Source of the DNA: an uncultured Prevotella sp.
Lineage (GTDB): Bacteria > Bacteroidota > Bacteroidia > Bacteroidales > Bacteroidaceae
Length of the DNA: 64,000 bases
NCBI GenBank assembly: GCA_905234265.1
Contig: CAJOHJ010000006.1
Span: 62,001-126,000 of the forward strand
Direction: 5' to 3'
The number at the start of each line of letters is the position of its first letter. Positions within the stretch are counted from its first letter, which is position 1. The notes below the pieces were generated by a model, which worked only from the letters and a program-made list of their open reading frames with translations, was not told the origin of the DNA and made no database searches. Below are positions 37,392 through 46,733 of the stretch, piece by piece. Made by a program: the position numbers and the translations under genes.

Positions 37392-38837
37392 ATGAAACCA
37401 GCACTTATAGCAGTAGCGGCACTCATGGCCGTGCAGTCCCTGTATGCAGCGGCTCCGTCACAGCCGGATGATAACGACCCGATAGTCATGAAGATTGCCG
37501 GAGTGGACGTGCCGCGCTCCGAGTTTGAATACTCTTACAACAAGAACAACACCGAAGGCGTCATCGACAAGAAGACCGTCGAAGAGTATGTAGAGCTGTT
37601 CATCAACTACAAGCTGAAGGTGCAGGCAGCCATGGATGCACACATCGACACCACGACGGCTTTCCTGACAGAGTTTGCGCAGTATCGCGACCAGCAGGTC
37701 GTGCCGGCCTTTGCCACCGATGCAGACATGGAGCGCGAAGCCCATCGCATCTATGACCAGACAATCACAAACATCGGCCCTGACGGACTGATACGCCCTG
37801 CACACATTCTCATCATGCTGCAGCAGCAGGCCACCGCCGACGAGCAGCAGCAGGCTAAGGTGCGCATAGACTCCATCTACAAGGCTCTGCAGAATGGTGC
37901 CAACTTCGAAGAGCTGGCGCGCAGTCTGTCGCAGGACCCGGGCTCTGCTGCTCAGGGCGGCGTCGTAGGATGGTGCAGCCGTAACCAGCTGGTGAAGGAG
38001 TTCGAAGACGTTGCCTTCCAGCTGGATTCGGGCAAGATAAGCGCACCGGTGCAGTCGCCATTCGGATGGCACATCATAAAGATGGTGGAACGCAAGCAGC
38101 TGGAACCCTATGAGTTCCACCGCGAGAGCATTCTCCGCTTCCTGGAGCAGCGCGGCGCACGCGAACGCGTCAGCGAGACGATAATTAAGGAGACACTCGA
38201 CAAGGCCAACGGAACATTGACACGTGAGGAACTGCTGGCGCAGAAGGCTGACGCACTCTCTGCGGAAGACCCGGAGATGCGCTATCTCATAAAGGAATAC
38301 CATGACGGACTCCTGCTCTACGAAATCAGCAACAGCACTGTATGGCAGAAGGCCACGCAGGACGAGCAGCTGCTGGCGAAGTTCTTCAAGAAGAACCGCA
38401 AGCGCTACCAGTGGGACGAGCCGCGCTTCAAGGGCATGGCCTACCACGTCAAGCAGCAGGCCGACGTGGCCGCTGTAGCCCGCTGCGTGAAGAAGCTGAA
38501 GTTCGACCAGTGGAACGAAGCCCTGCGCACCACGTTCAACAACGACTCCGTGATACGCATCCGCGTCGAGAAGGGTCTCTTCAAGAAAGGCGACAATCCG
38601 CTCATCGACCGTGAGCAGTTCGGAGTTGCCGACGCCAAGGTCGACAGCGTCAAGGGCTATCCCATCGACGCCACCTACGGCAAGCTGCTCAAGAAGCCCG
38701 AAGACTTTACCGATGTTCGCGGTCTGGTGACTGCCGACTTGCAAGAGGAAATGGAACGTCTCTGGGTGGCAGACCTTCGCAAGAAGTACGCCGTGGAGGT
38801 CTACAAGGACGTTCTGGAGACAGTCAATAAACACTAA
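37392..38837 (+). CDS. Periplasmic peptidyl-prolyl isomerase, parvulin type (one domain)
   Basis: 481 residues. The signal peptide ends near YAAAPSQ. One parvulin domain (about 135-235) is marked by RPAHILIM, FEELARSLSQDPGSAAQGG and FGWHIIKMVER, in the middle of SurA-like helical regions. It likely helps fold outer-membrane proteins. The next gene, 9 bases away, encodes a second parvulin protein; the two may act in sequence on porins or on the OstA/LptD route. Unlike E. coli SurA it has only one isomerase domain. Confidence 0.88.
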   Translation: MKPALIAVAALMAVQSLYAAAPSQPDDNDPIVMKIAGVDVPRSEFEYSYNKNNTEGVIDKKTVEEYVELFINYKLKVQAAMDAHIDTTTAFLTEFAQYRDQQVVPAFATDADMEREAHRIYDQTITNIGPDGLIRPAHILIMLQQQATADEQQQAKVRIDSIYKALQNGANFEELARSLSQDPGSAAQGGVVGWCSRNQLVKEFEDVAFQLDSGKISAPVQSPFGWHIIKMVERKQLEPYEFHRESILRFLEQRGARERVSETIIKETLDKANGTLTREELLAQKADALSAEDPEMRYLIKEYHDGLLLYEISNSTVWQKATQDEQLLAKFFKKNRKRYQWDEPRFKGMAYHVKQQADVAAVARCVKKLKFDQWNEALRTTFNNDSVIRIRVEKGLFKKGDNPLIDREQFGVADAKVDSVKGYPIDATYGKLLKKPEDFTDVRGLVTADLQEEMERLWVADLRKKYAVEVYKDVLETVNKH

Positions 38838-38846
38838 AAAGCAATA

Positions 38847-40226
38847 ATGGGAATATACAATATGCGGCTTAGAGCAGTGTTTTCCGCTATACTATTCGCT
38901 GTTCACTGTTCACTATTTGTCAGCCCCGCAGGGGCGCAAAACGTTGTCGACGAAGTGATATGGGTTGTCGGCGATGAGGCTATCCTGCTTTCCGACGTAG
39001 AGGCCATGCGCATACAGGGCCAGCAGGAGGGAATGCAGTGGAAAGGCGATCCCGACTGTTCCATCCCGGAGCAGATAGCTGTGCAGAAGCTGTTCCTCAA
39101 TCAGGCAATCACCGACAGCATTGAAGTTACGGAGTCGGAGATTACGCAGGGCGTGGAGCAGTATCTCGAGAACATGATCAGCGTCATCGGCTCGAGGGAG
39201 AAATTAGAAGAATACCACCGCAAGAGCATCAGCCAGATACGTGCCGACCTGCGCGAGTCGTACCGCGAGCGCCAGATGGTTCAGGGCATGCAGCAGAAGC
39301 TTGTCAAGGACATCACGGTGACGCCGGCAGAGGTGCGCCGCTACTTCGCAGCACTGCCGCAGGACAGCATTCCTTTCGTGCCTACCGAGGTGGAGGTGCA
39401 GATCATCACCCAGAAGCCAAAGGTGGCTCAAGAGGAGATAGACCGCGTGAAGGAAGAGCTGCGTGACTACGCCAACCGTGTGAATAACGGACAGGCAACA
39501 TTCCAGACGCTGGCACGCCTGTACAGCGAGGACCCAGGCACTGCGCGCCGCGGCGGCGAGCTTGACTATACGGGCCGCGGCATGCTCGACCCGGCATTTG
39601 CCAACGTGGCCTTCAGCCTTACCGACCCCAAGCGCGTGTCGAAAATCGTAGAGTCCGAGTTCGGCTTCCACATCATACAGCTCATCGACAAGCGCGGCGA
39701 CAAGGTGAAGGTGCGCCACATTCTCCGCAAACCGGTGGTCAGCGACTCCGCAATAGTGAATTCCCTGGCGCGTCTGGACTCCATACGCACCAGCATCCAG
39801 AATGGCGAGTTCACCTTTGAAGCCGGCGCATCAGTGATTTCCGACGACAAGGACACCCGCAACAACAACGGCCTTATGGCGAACATCACCCAGGAGGGTC
39901 GCACGTCGCGCTTCCGCCTTGCCGACCTGCCGGCCGACGTAGCGAAAGCCATCGACACACTTGCCGTTGGCGGCGTGTCGGCACCGTTCCAGATGATCGA
40001 CGAGCGCGGCAAGACCGTCTGCGCCATCGTGAAGCTGAAAAGCCGTACGGAAGGCCACAAGGCAACCATCACCGACGACTATCAGATAATGAAGAATGTC
40101 GTGCTGGAACGCCGTCGCGCCGACCGCATCCACGAGTGGGTCGTCAGCCGCATTAAGTCTACCTACGTCCGCATCAACGAACGCTACCGCAACTGCGACT
40201 TCGAATACGAAGGGTGGGTGAGATAG
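38847..40226 (+). CDS. surA: SurA-like periplasmic chaperone with two parvulin domains
   Basis: 459 residues. The N-terminal chaperone region contains DEVIWVVGDEAILLSDVEA. Parvulin domain 1 (about 180-285) has FQTLARLYSEDPGTARRGGE and FGFHIIQLIDKR; domain 2 begins at VKVRHILRKP. It escorts outer-membrane proteins. Its signal peptide (AILFAVHCSLFVSPAGA) is nearly the same as that of the next gene, OstA-like, in both DNA and protein, although the mature proteins are unrelated. That stretch belongs to a microrepeat. A start at the ATG at 38862 is an alternative. Confidence 0.87.
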   Translation: MGIYNMRLRAVFSAILFAVHCSLFVSPAGAQNVVDEVIWVVGDEAILLSDVEAMRIQGQQEGMQWKGDPDCSIPEQIAVQKLFLNQAITDSIEVTESEITQGVEQYLENMISVIGSREKLEEYHRKSISQIRADLRESYRERQMVQGMQQKLVKDITVTPAEVRRYFAALPQDSIPFVPTEVEVQIITQKPKVAQEEIDRVKEELRDYANRVNNGQATFQTLARLYSEDPGTARRGGELDYTGRGMLDPAFANVAFSLTDPKRVSKIVESEFGFHIIQLIDKRGDKVKVRHILRKPVVSDSAIVNSLARLDSIRTSIQNGEFTFEAGASVISDDKDTRNNNGLMANITQEGRTSRFRLADLPADVAKAIDTLAVGGVSAPFQMIDERGKTVCAIVKLKSRTEGHKATITDDYQIMKNVVLERRRADRIHEWVVSRIKSTYVRINERYRNCDFEYEGWVR

Positions 40227-40236
40227 CAGGCTTCGC

Positions 40237-40367
40237 CCTAATGAAAGGTGAAGGGTGAATAGTGAAAAGTGAAGGGTGATGATGAACCGCCATGACATAA
40301 GCTTGAATAGAGTTTTTTGGATAGTTCTTGCTATACTATTCACTATCCACTGTTCACTATTCATTAG
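40237..40367. repeat. Imperfect inverted repeat enclosing the OstA-like start codon
   Basis: Left arm 40237-40266 (CTAATGAA...ATAGTGAA) and right arm 40339-40367 match as imperfect reverse complements (roughly 24 of 30). The left arm is a tandem of GTGAAnnn units. The right arm is translated as the signal-peptide core of the OstA-like protein. Confidence 0.75.
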
Positions 40368-41886
40368 CGCCGCAGGCCCGCAGCGTCGCAAGACGCAGCC
40401 GCAGGACAAGCGCGTCTATCTCATCCATTCCGACAATCTCCATTACGACCAGTATCGCAACGGCGGTGCGCAGGTGCTGCACGGCAATGTCCACTTCCGC
40501 CATGTCGGCGCGCATCTCTACTGCGACAGCGCCCACTTCTACGAGCCCACCAACAGCTTCGAGGCCTTCGGCCATGTGCGCATGCAGCAGGGCGACACCC
40601 TGCGGCTCACCAGCGACTATGCCTACTACGACGGCGACCAGCAGATAGCCCACGCACGCTATAATGTGGTGCTGAAGCACCGCAAGTCGACGCTGTATAC
40701 CGACTCGCTGGACTACGACCGCATGTTCAACTTCGGCAACTTCTTCGAGGGCGGCAAGCTCGTCGACGGCTCGTCGGTGCTTACCAGCGACTGGGGCGAA
40801 TACCACACGGACACGAAGATGGCCATGTTCTATTACGACGTCCGCCTGCGCGACAAGGACATGTTCCTCACCACCGACTCGCTGTATTACGACACGCAGA
40901 CCTCAAGGGCGCACATCATCGGACCCTCCAACATCACCTCCGGCAGCAGCCGCATATACAGCGAAGACGGCTACTACAACACCAAGACCAAGCAGTCGGA
41001 GCTGTTCAACCGCAGCGTCATCCGCGACAAGGGGCGCACGCTCGTCGGCGACAGCGTCTACCACAATGCCATCACCGGCACAAACTATGCCTACAACAAC
41101 GTTGTCTACACCGACTCCGTGAACAACAACATGTTCACCGGCGACTATGGCGAGTACAACGACTCCACGGGCTACGCCATGGCCACCAAGCGCGCCGTGG
41201 CCATCGACTATTCGCAGCGCGACACGCTGTGGATGCACGCCGACACGTTCAAGATTTTCACCTATAACATCCGCACCGACTCCGTCTACCGTGTGCTTCA
41301 CGGCTACAACCACGTCCGCGCCTTCCGCCGCGACGTGCAGGCCGTCTGCGACTCAATGGTCTACACGTCGCAGGACTCCTGCATGACGCTCTACCACGAC
41401 CCCATCCTCTGGAACATGAACCAGCAGCTCTTCGGCGACGAGGTGCGCGTCTACATGCGCGACAGCACCATCGACTGGGCGCACGTCGTGGGCAATGCCT
41501 TCTCTGCCGAGCAGATGCCCGACTCGGTGCATTTCAACCAGGTGTCGTCGAAGGACATGAAGGCATTCTTCAAGAAGGGCGACATCCGTGAGTCGCACGC
41601 CATCACCAACGTGCAGATAGTCTACTATCCCGTCGACGACTCCGACAGCACGCTCATAGGCCTTAACTACACGGAGACGCCACTGCTGAAGATGTTTCTC
41701 GAGAACCGCAAGATGAAGCGCATCTGGATGGAGAAGCCCTCAGGCACTCTCTATCCCATGACACAGATACCACGCGACAAGTATTTCCTGCCGCGCTACG
41801 AGTGGTTCGACTACATCCGCCCCCTCGACAAGCACGACATCTTCAACTGGCGGCCCAAGAAAGTGAAGAGTGAGAACCATGACTGA
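40279..41886 (+). CDS. OstA/LptA-like envelope protein
   Basis: 535 residues from the ATG at 40279 (ATG at 40282 is equally possible). After a signal peptide whose core is repeat-derived (AILFTIHCSLFISAAG), repeated strand units follow, rich in Tyr, Asp and Thr, with patterns such as DSLYYDTQTSRAHIIGPSNI. These are typical of OstA/LptA-fold proteins that bind lipid A in the periplasm. The length suggests several LptA-type domains without the LptD barrel. It lies between surA and mutL, and overlaps mutL by 8 bases. Confidence 0.82.
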   Translation: MMNRHDISLNRVFWIVLAILFTIHCSLFISAAGPQRRKTQPQDKRVYLIHSDNLHYDQYRNGGAQVLHGNVHFRHVGAHLYCDSAHFYEPTNSFEAFGHVRMQQGDTLRLTSDYAYYDGDQQIAHARYNVVLKHRKSTLYTDSLDYDRMFNFGNFFEGGKLVDGSSVLTSDWGEYHTDTKMAMFYYDVRLRDKDMFLTTDSLYYDTQTSRAHIIGPSNITSGSSRIYSEDGYYNTKTKQSELFNRSVIRDKGRTLVGDSVYHNAITGTNYAYNNVVYTDSVNNNMFTGDYGEYNDSTGYAMATKRAVAIDYSQRDTLWMHADTFKIFTYNIRTDSVYRVLHGYNHVRAFRRDVQAVCDSMVYTSQDSCMTLYHDPILWNMNQQLFGDEVRVYMRDSTIDWAHVVGNAFSAEQMPDSVHFNQVSSKDMKAFFKKGDIRESHAITNVQIVYYPVDDSDSTLIGLNYTETPLLKMFLENRKMKRIWMEKPSGTLYPMTQIPRDKYFLPRYEWFDYIRPLDKHDIFNWRPKKVKSENHD

Positions 41887-43726
41887 CGTAATACAACTAC
41901 TCCCTGACAGCGTTGCCAACCAGATAGCGGCCGGCGAAGTCATTCAGCGGCCGGCCTCCGTCATCAAGGAGCTGGTGGAGAATGCCATCGACGCCGGAGC
42001 TACCAGCATCGACGTCATCATCGTCGATGCCGGGCGCACCAGCATGCAGGTCGTCGACAACGGCTGCGGCATGTCGGAGACCGACGCGCGGCTGGCCTTT
42101 GAGCGCCATGCCACCTCGAAGATACGCAAGGCCGACGACCTCTTCACCCTGCGCACCATGGGCTTCCGCGGCGAGGCCCTGCCCAGCATTGCCGCCGTGG
42201 CACAGGTGGAGCTGCGCACGCGGCGCGCCACCGACGAGCTTGGCACCAGCCTCACGCTCAGCGGCTCGCGCGTCATGGGACAGGAGCCATGCTCGTGTGC
42301 CGTGGGCAGCTCGTTCACCGTCAGCAACCTCTTCTTCAATGTACCGGCACGCCGCAAGTTCCTCAAGAGCAATGCCACCGAGCTTGCCAACATCGTAACC
42401 ACCTTCGAGCGCATAGTGCTGGTGTATCCGCAGGTGGCCTTCACGCTGCACAGCAACGGCCAGGAGCTGATGAACCTGCGCAGCGGCTCGCTCCGCCAGC
42501 GCATCACCGACGTCCTCGGGCGCCGCTACAGCCAGGACCTGCTGCCAGTGGATGCCGACACACAGCTGTGCCGCATCAGCGGATTTGTCGGCAAGCCGGA
42601 GGCCGCACGCCAGAAGGCGGCCCACGAATACTTCTTCGCCAACGGACGCTACATGCGCCACCCATATTTCCACAAGGCTGTGCTGCAGGCCTACGAGCGG
42701 CTCGTACCCACGGGCGCGCGCGTACCATATTTTATATATATAGACGTGGAACCTCAGGACATCGACGTCAACATCCACCCCACGAAGACCGAGATAAAGT
42801 TCGAGAACGAGCAGCCCATCTATCAGCTGCTGACGGCCGCCGTCCGCGAGGCCATAGGCAAGTTCTGCGAGATACCGTCCATCGACTTCGACACCGAGGG
42901 GCGCCCCGACATTCCGCTGGCAACGCCGCAGCTGCTGACGCAGCAGAGTATGCCCACGGCCCCGCAGCCCAGATACAACCCCGGCTACAACCCGTTCCGC
43001 CAGAAGGCTTCGCAAGACTGGCAGCGCCTCTACGGACAGCTGCCGTCCGCCGACCAGCCCGACGCCGGCCAGCTGCCGCTCTTCGGCGACGATGCCACCG
43101 CTGCCGCTGGCAGTGCAGTCACCGCCGAAACGACTCTCGTCGCCGGCAGCCCGGCAGCCACTGCCGCCATAACGCAATATCAGTATAAGGGCACCTACAT
43201 ACTTGCCGCCGTGAAGTCTGGCCTGATGTTCATCGACCAGCACCGTGCCGACATCCGCGTGCGCTACGACCGCTACCTCGCGCAGCTCACCGACGCGCCG
43301 GCCACCGGCCAGCGCCTCCTCTTCCCAGAGGCCGTGGAGCTGACAGCCGCCGAGGGCGTGCTGATGGAGCAGATGCTGCCCATGCTCAGCGCCATGGGCT
43401 TTGCACTGCAGCAGCAGACGGACACCAGCTACCTGATAACCGCCGTGCCTACCGACATCGACGGGTTGCAGCCTTCCGCCGTAGTGCGCCAGCTCATAGA
43501 GGCCGGAGGCCAGGACGCCGCCAGCGCCGACGGCTCGCCCATGCGCCACAGCCTGGCACTCGCCCTTGCCCGCCAGTCGGCAATTCCCTATGGCCAGGTG
43601 CTCAGCAACGAGGAGATGGACACGCTTGTCAACCAGCTCTTCGCATGCAGCGACGTCAACCACACGCCTGACGGTCACACAATCATTGCAATACTGCCGC
43701 AGGCTGACATTGACTCCCTTTTTTAG
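41879..43726 (+). CDS. mutL: DNA mismatch repair protein MutL
   Basis: 615 residues from the ATG at 41879, overlapping the OstA-like stop by 8 bases. GHKL ATPase motifs are complete: ENAIDAGATSIDV, DNGCGM and TMGFRGEALPSI. The linker is rich in Ala, Gln and Pro (about 340-430), then the C-terminal dimerisation domain. The endonuclease motif DQHA-x2-E-x4-E reads DQHR-x2-I-x4-D, and CPHGRP reads TPDGHT, so the usual metal-binding nuclease centre is not evident. Confidence 0.95.
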   Translation: MTDVIQLLPDSVANQIAAGEVIQRPASVIKELVENAIDAGATSIDVIIVDAGRTSMQVVDNGCGMSETDARLAFERHATSKIRKADDLFTLRTMGFRGEALPSIAAVAQVELRTRRATDELGTSLTLSGSRVMGQEPCSCAVGSSFTVSNLFFNVPARRKFLKSNATELANIVTTFERIVLVYPQVAFTLHSNGQELMNLRSGSLRQRITDVLGRRYSQDLLPVDADTQLCRISGFVGKPEAARQKAAHEYFFANGRYMRHPYFHKAVLQAYERLVPTGARVPYFIYIDVEPQDIDVNIHPTKTEIKFENEQPIYQLLTAAVREAIGKFCEIPSIDFDTEGRPDIPLATPQLLTQQSMPTAPQPRYNPGYNPFRQKASQDWQRLYGQLPSADQPDAGQLPLFGDDATAAAGSAVTAETTLVAGSPAATAAITQYQYKGTYILAAVKSGLMFIDQHRADIRVRYDRYLAQLTDAPATGQRLLFPEAVELTAAEGVLMEQMLPMLSAMGFALQQQTDTSYLITAVPTDIDGLQPSAVVRQLIEAGGQDAASADGSPMRHSLALALARQSAIPYGQVLSNEEMDTLVNQLFACSDVNHTPDGHTIIAILPQADIDSLF

Positions 43727-43761
43727 AATGAATTATTGTAAAACATGCTGAGATAATTTTT

Positions 43762-43870
43762 TATCTCTGCATGTTACGAAATTATCTTACGGAGATAATT
43801 TTCTATCTCTGCATGTTACGAAATTATCTTACGGAGATAATTTTCTATCTCTGCATGTTATGAAATTTTG
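43762..43870. repeat. 21/42-bp periodic array D
   Basis: TATCT starts at 43762, 43783, 43804, 43825 and 43846. Alternate units are identical, so the larger period is 42 bases, with TATCTCTGCATGTTACGAAA repeated at 43762, 43804 and (one change) 43846. It lies between mutL and the promoter of the large lipoprotein gene. Confidence 0.92.
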
Positions 43871-43899
43871 ATTTTTTTAAGAAAAAAAACTAAGATTTC

Positions 43900-43930
43900 T
43901 TGGCTGTTATAAAAAAAAATCCTAATTTTG
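43900..43930 (+). promoter_or_regulatory. Promoter of the lipoprotein-ompA unit
   Basis: TTGG (43900-43903), 19 bases, TAATTTTG (43923-43930). This leaves an AT-rich leader of about 130 bases before the ATG at 44066, in which I see no clear structure. Array D and this promoter account for the rest of the 43727-44065 gap. Confidence 0.75.
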
Positions 43931-44065
43931 TGCCGAATTGTAAGCATGTGGTAGCTTGTGCCGTGACGGTTCGTGCCATTTTATGTGCAGCAATATAGAG
44001 AGAAACACATTCTTTCAGGAGAATAATATAAGTTTTAACAATACATTAATTAAATTTTAAGTTCA

Positions 44066-46696
44066 ATGAAAAAGAAAATCATTTATGGTTTGCTCTTTGC
44101 AGTTGCTATGGTGACTGCTTCGAGTTCTTTCGTGTCTTGTAAGGACTACGAGGGTGATGATTATGCACATTGGCAGAATGAAGTGGCTAATGGCACTATC
44201 ACTCAAAACTCTACGCTTGCTGATGTTCTTACTTACGAGAAGCAGCGCCTGCTGTCTGCTCTGCAGGACGCTCTGGCCAATGCAACGACTGCTGCCGACC
44301 AGGCAGCCATCAGCACACTCATCGGCCAGGTGAACGGCATCAACTGGGATCCCAACAGCACCAGCAGCATGCTCAGCGCACTTCAGCAGCTGGGACAGAA
44401 GGCTGGCGACGCACGTACTTATACTGACGACCCGATGGCCAATTTGCGCGCCCTCTGGAATGATTCGTTGGCTAAGGCTTTCGACAGCATAACAACCGTG
44501 CGTAACATCATCACGACGGACAGTCAGATTCTTGCCACAAGAATCTATAACGACAGCGTTACGCTGAGTGCTAAGGAAAAGGCTGACAGCATCCTTATCT
44601 CACACCGCATCGACACTCTGTCTCACCGCTCCGACAGCCTCGACAGCGTATGCTATGCCCTGGCCGACACTGCATTCCATATTGCTAAGGACTCTATCTA
44701 CAAGTGGTATATCGTTCAGATTCAGGACTCGCTGAAGAAGGCTTACGACACTCTGCACATCCAGCGCGACTCTATTGACAGCGCGCTCGTACGCATCGAG
44801 CGTATGGCTGACTCTATCGCTGCTCACACTCTCCGCATGAATCAGATTGAGGAGGCATACCGCGCTGCCGACAAAGTTCTGCAGCAGCAGATTGACTTGC
44901 TGAACAAGGATGTTCAGGAACTGAAGGACGATGTTGACCAGCTGAAGGACGACGTTGACCAGCTGAAGGAAGACATGGATAAGCTGAAGAAGCTTCTCAA
45001 GCAGGAAATCACCGGCATCACCATCCAGAATGTCTGGAACCCGATGTTCGGCTCTATAGCCCTGCCGCTCGACGTGCAGTCTAACATCCTCGTGGCACGC
45101 TATGGCGAGGCTTCACAGGCTGTTGAATTCCCAATCGACGAAAATGGAGACGGATGGGCATTCGCTGACGGCACTAAGCCGACGGCTGCTGAAATGCCAA
45201 CTCCGAGGAGCACATTCTCTCACGCAGCAGGTGTCCTGTTCAACGAGGAAGAGGGCAATGCCGGCAGAATCTATCTCACCGTCAATCCTTCTAACGTAGA
45301 CTTCTCCGGTGCTACATTCAGCGTCAACAAGTCTAACAACGACGCTTCTGTAGTTACTCTCGGCGCTCTCGCACAGAGCAACGAGGAACTCAAGTGGGGC
45401 CTGACACGTAGTGCCAACGGCTTCTATGTTGCCAACGCTACTATCCAGAAGTCCGACCTGGCCAACGCTAACTTCAAGGTTGACCAGAGCGCAGTTGCTG
45501 AGGCTGTGAAGGACGTTGTCAACAACTGGAGCACACCACGCGACATCGACAAGCACAAGCTGGCCAACGCCATCTATGCTAACATCCAGCAGGATCTGCC
45601 ACGCCTCGGCGTACAGGCCACATGGACTGACGAGCTGTCTGGCGAGCAGAAGACTTACGTTTCTCGCTACGACCTCGCTGCTACTGCCCTGAAGGCTCCT
45701 GGCTTCGGTGCCAAGTACTTCGCAGGCAACTACTCTTCTTACATTGTCAAGGTTCGCGACAAGATTACTGGCAAGATCAACAGCACTGTCCAGTCTGAAA
45801 TCGCTTCGCTGCTCAACCTCAGCCTCGGCCTTGGCGACATGCCTACTGAGATTGTTCTCAACAAGACTGACGGAAACAATATCATCAAGGTTCAGGTTCT
45901 TGCCGACGGCACGCAGCCAAAGACTATCACACTGCCTGAAAAGCCAACAATCACTGGCAACCCGACCATCACTTATACATATAAAGTGGTTAGTGGCCAG
46001 AATGTAATTGACGGCGTGAACGTCTCTCTTGATGGTATCACTATCAACTACAACCCGTCAATAACTTACTATGCAAAAGGTGAGGTTATCTACACCGCTG
46101 AAATCGATTTGAGCGATGTTGCTACCGACATCAACAAGATGCTGAGTGCCTTCAACAGTGTTCAGCCGACCATCAACGCCAAGATGGATCAGATAAAGAA
46201 GCACATCAACGCTTACAAGGACTACCTCATCGACAAGATTAATCTGGCATTCAGCCCGCTGGTTAAGGCCGCTGCCGACCCAAGCCGCTTCATCATGCCT
46301 TACGTGTATGCTGCTGTCAACAATGGCGACGCTGTGATAGGTCTCAGCGCTGACTATCTGCTGCCTACACACATCAAGGCTGGTACTTCTGCAACATCTG
46401 GCATAGCACTGTTCCCGACTTCTCCGACGGCTGAAATGATTGTTCCTGCTTACAAGAAGTACATCGCCGTTACTCACGTAACAAAGGCCGGTGTTGAGCA
46501 GACTGGCATCAAGAATCAGATCAATAATCTGGAAGGCTGGAACGAAGTTATCGACGGTTCTAAATACAACGTAGGTTCTTTCCTGACAATGCCTCTGAAC
46601 AGCACAATGCAGGGCTGCGACATCGAAATCCTCGTCGAGTACTTAGGCTATGACGGCAAGGTCGTTGCTAAGAAATTCTATATCACTGTCGATTAA
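44066..46696 (+). CDS. Large coiled-coil surface/periplasmic lipoprotein, unknown family
   Basis: 876 residues; no named family recognised. The lipobox region SFVSCKDYEGD puts the lipidated Cys near residue 25. Two helical parts follow: Asp/Ser/Thr-rich (about 35-230) and a heptad coiled coil (about 270-315) with DDVDQLKDD repeated. After it come beta-rich parts with DGTKP-type loops, and a C-terminal strand (EYLGYDGKVVAKKFYITVD). Its strong promoter, long leader and uniform codon choice suggest high expression. It lies 37 bases before ompA, so the pair may form one envelope-anchoring or surface structure. The repeated SDSLDS-like segments resemble stalk regions. Confidence 0.8.
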   Translation: MKKKIIYGLLFAVAMVTASSSFVSCKDYEGDDYAHWQNEVANGTITQNSTLADVLTYEKQRLLSALQDALANATTAADQAAISTLIGQVNGINWDPNSTSSMLSALQQLGQKAGDARTYTDDPMANLRALWNDSLAKAFDSITTVRNIITTDSQILATRIYNDSVTLSAKEKADSILISHRIDTLSHRSDSLDSVCYALADTAFHIAKDSIYKWYIVQIQDSLKKAYDTLHIQRDSIDSALVRIERMADSIAAHTLRMNQIEEAYRAADKVLQQQIDLLNKDVQELKDDVDQLKDDVDQLKEDMDKLKKLLKQEITGITIQNVWNPMFGSIALPLDVQSNILVARYGEASQAVEFPIDENGDGWAFADGTKPTAAEMPTPRSTFSHAAGVLFNEEEGNAGRIYLTVNPSNVDFSGATFSVNKSNNDASVVTLGALAQSNEELKWGLTRSANGFYVANATIQKSDLANANFKVDQSAVAEAVKDVVNNWSTPRDIDKHKLANAIYANIQQDLPRLGVQATWTDELSGEQKTYVSRYDLAATALKAPGFGAKYFAGNYSSYIVKVRDKITGKINSTVQSEIASLLNLSLGLGDMPTEIVLNKTDGNNIIKVQVLADGTQPKTITLPEKPTITGNPTITYTYKVVSGQNVIDGVNVSLDGITINYNPSITYYAKGEVIYTAEIDLSDVATDINKMLSAFNSVQPTINAKMDQIKKHINAYKDYLIDKINLAFSPLVKAAADPSRFIMPYVYAAVNNGDAVIGLSADYLLPTHIKAGTSATSGIALFPTSPTAEMIVPAYKKYIAVTHVTKAGVEQTGIKNQINNLEGWNEVIDGSKYNVGSFLTMPLNSTMQGCDIEILVEYLGYDGKVVAKKFYITVD

Positions 46697-46733
46697 TCCA
46701 TTTTGTAGAACAAAATAAAAATAAGATAAGATT

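Noticed and set aside
37458..38834. Long open frame opposite the parvulin gene
   Set aside because: Shadow frame in GC-rich DNA; the plus strand has a signal peptide and parvulin motifs.
41897..43678. 593-codon frame opposite mutL
   Set aside because: Shadow of mutL; the plus-strand protein has all GHKL motifs.
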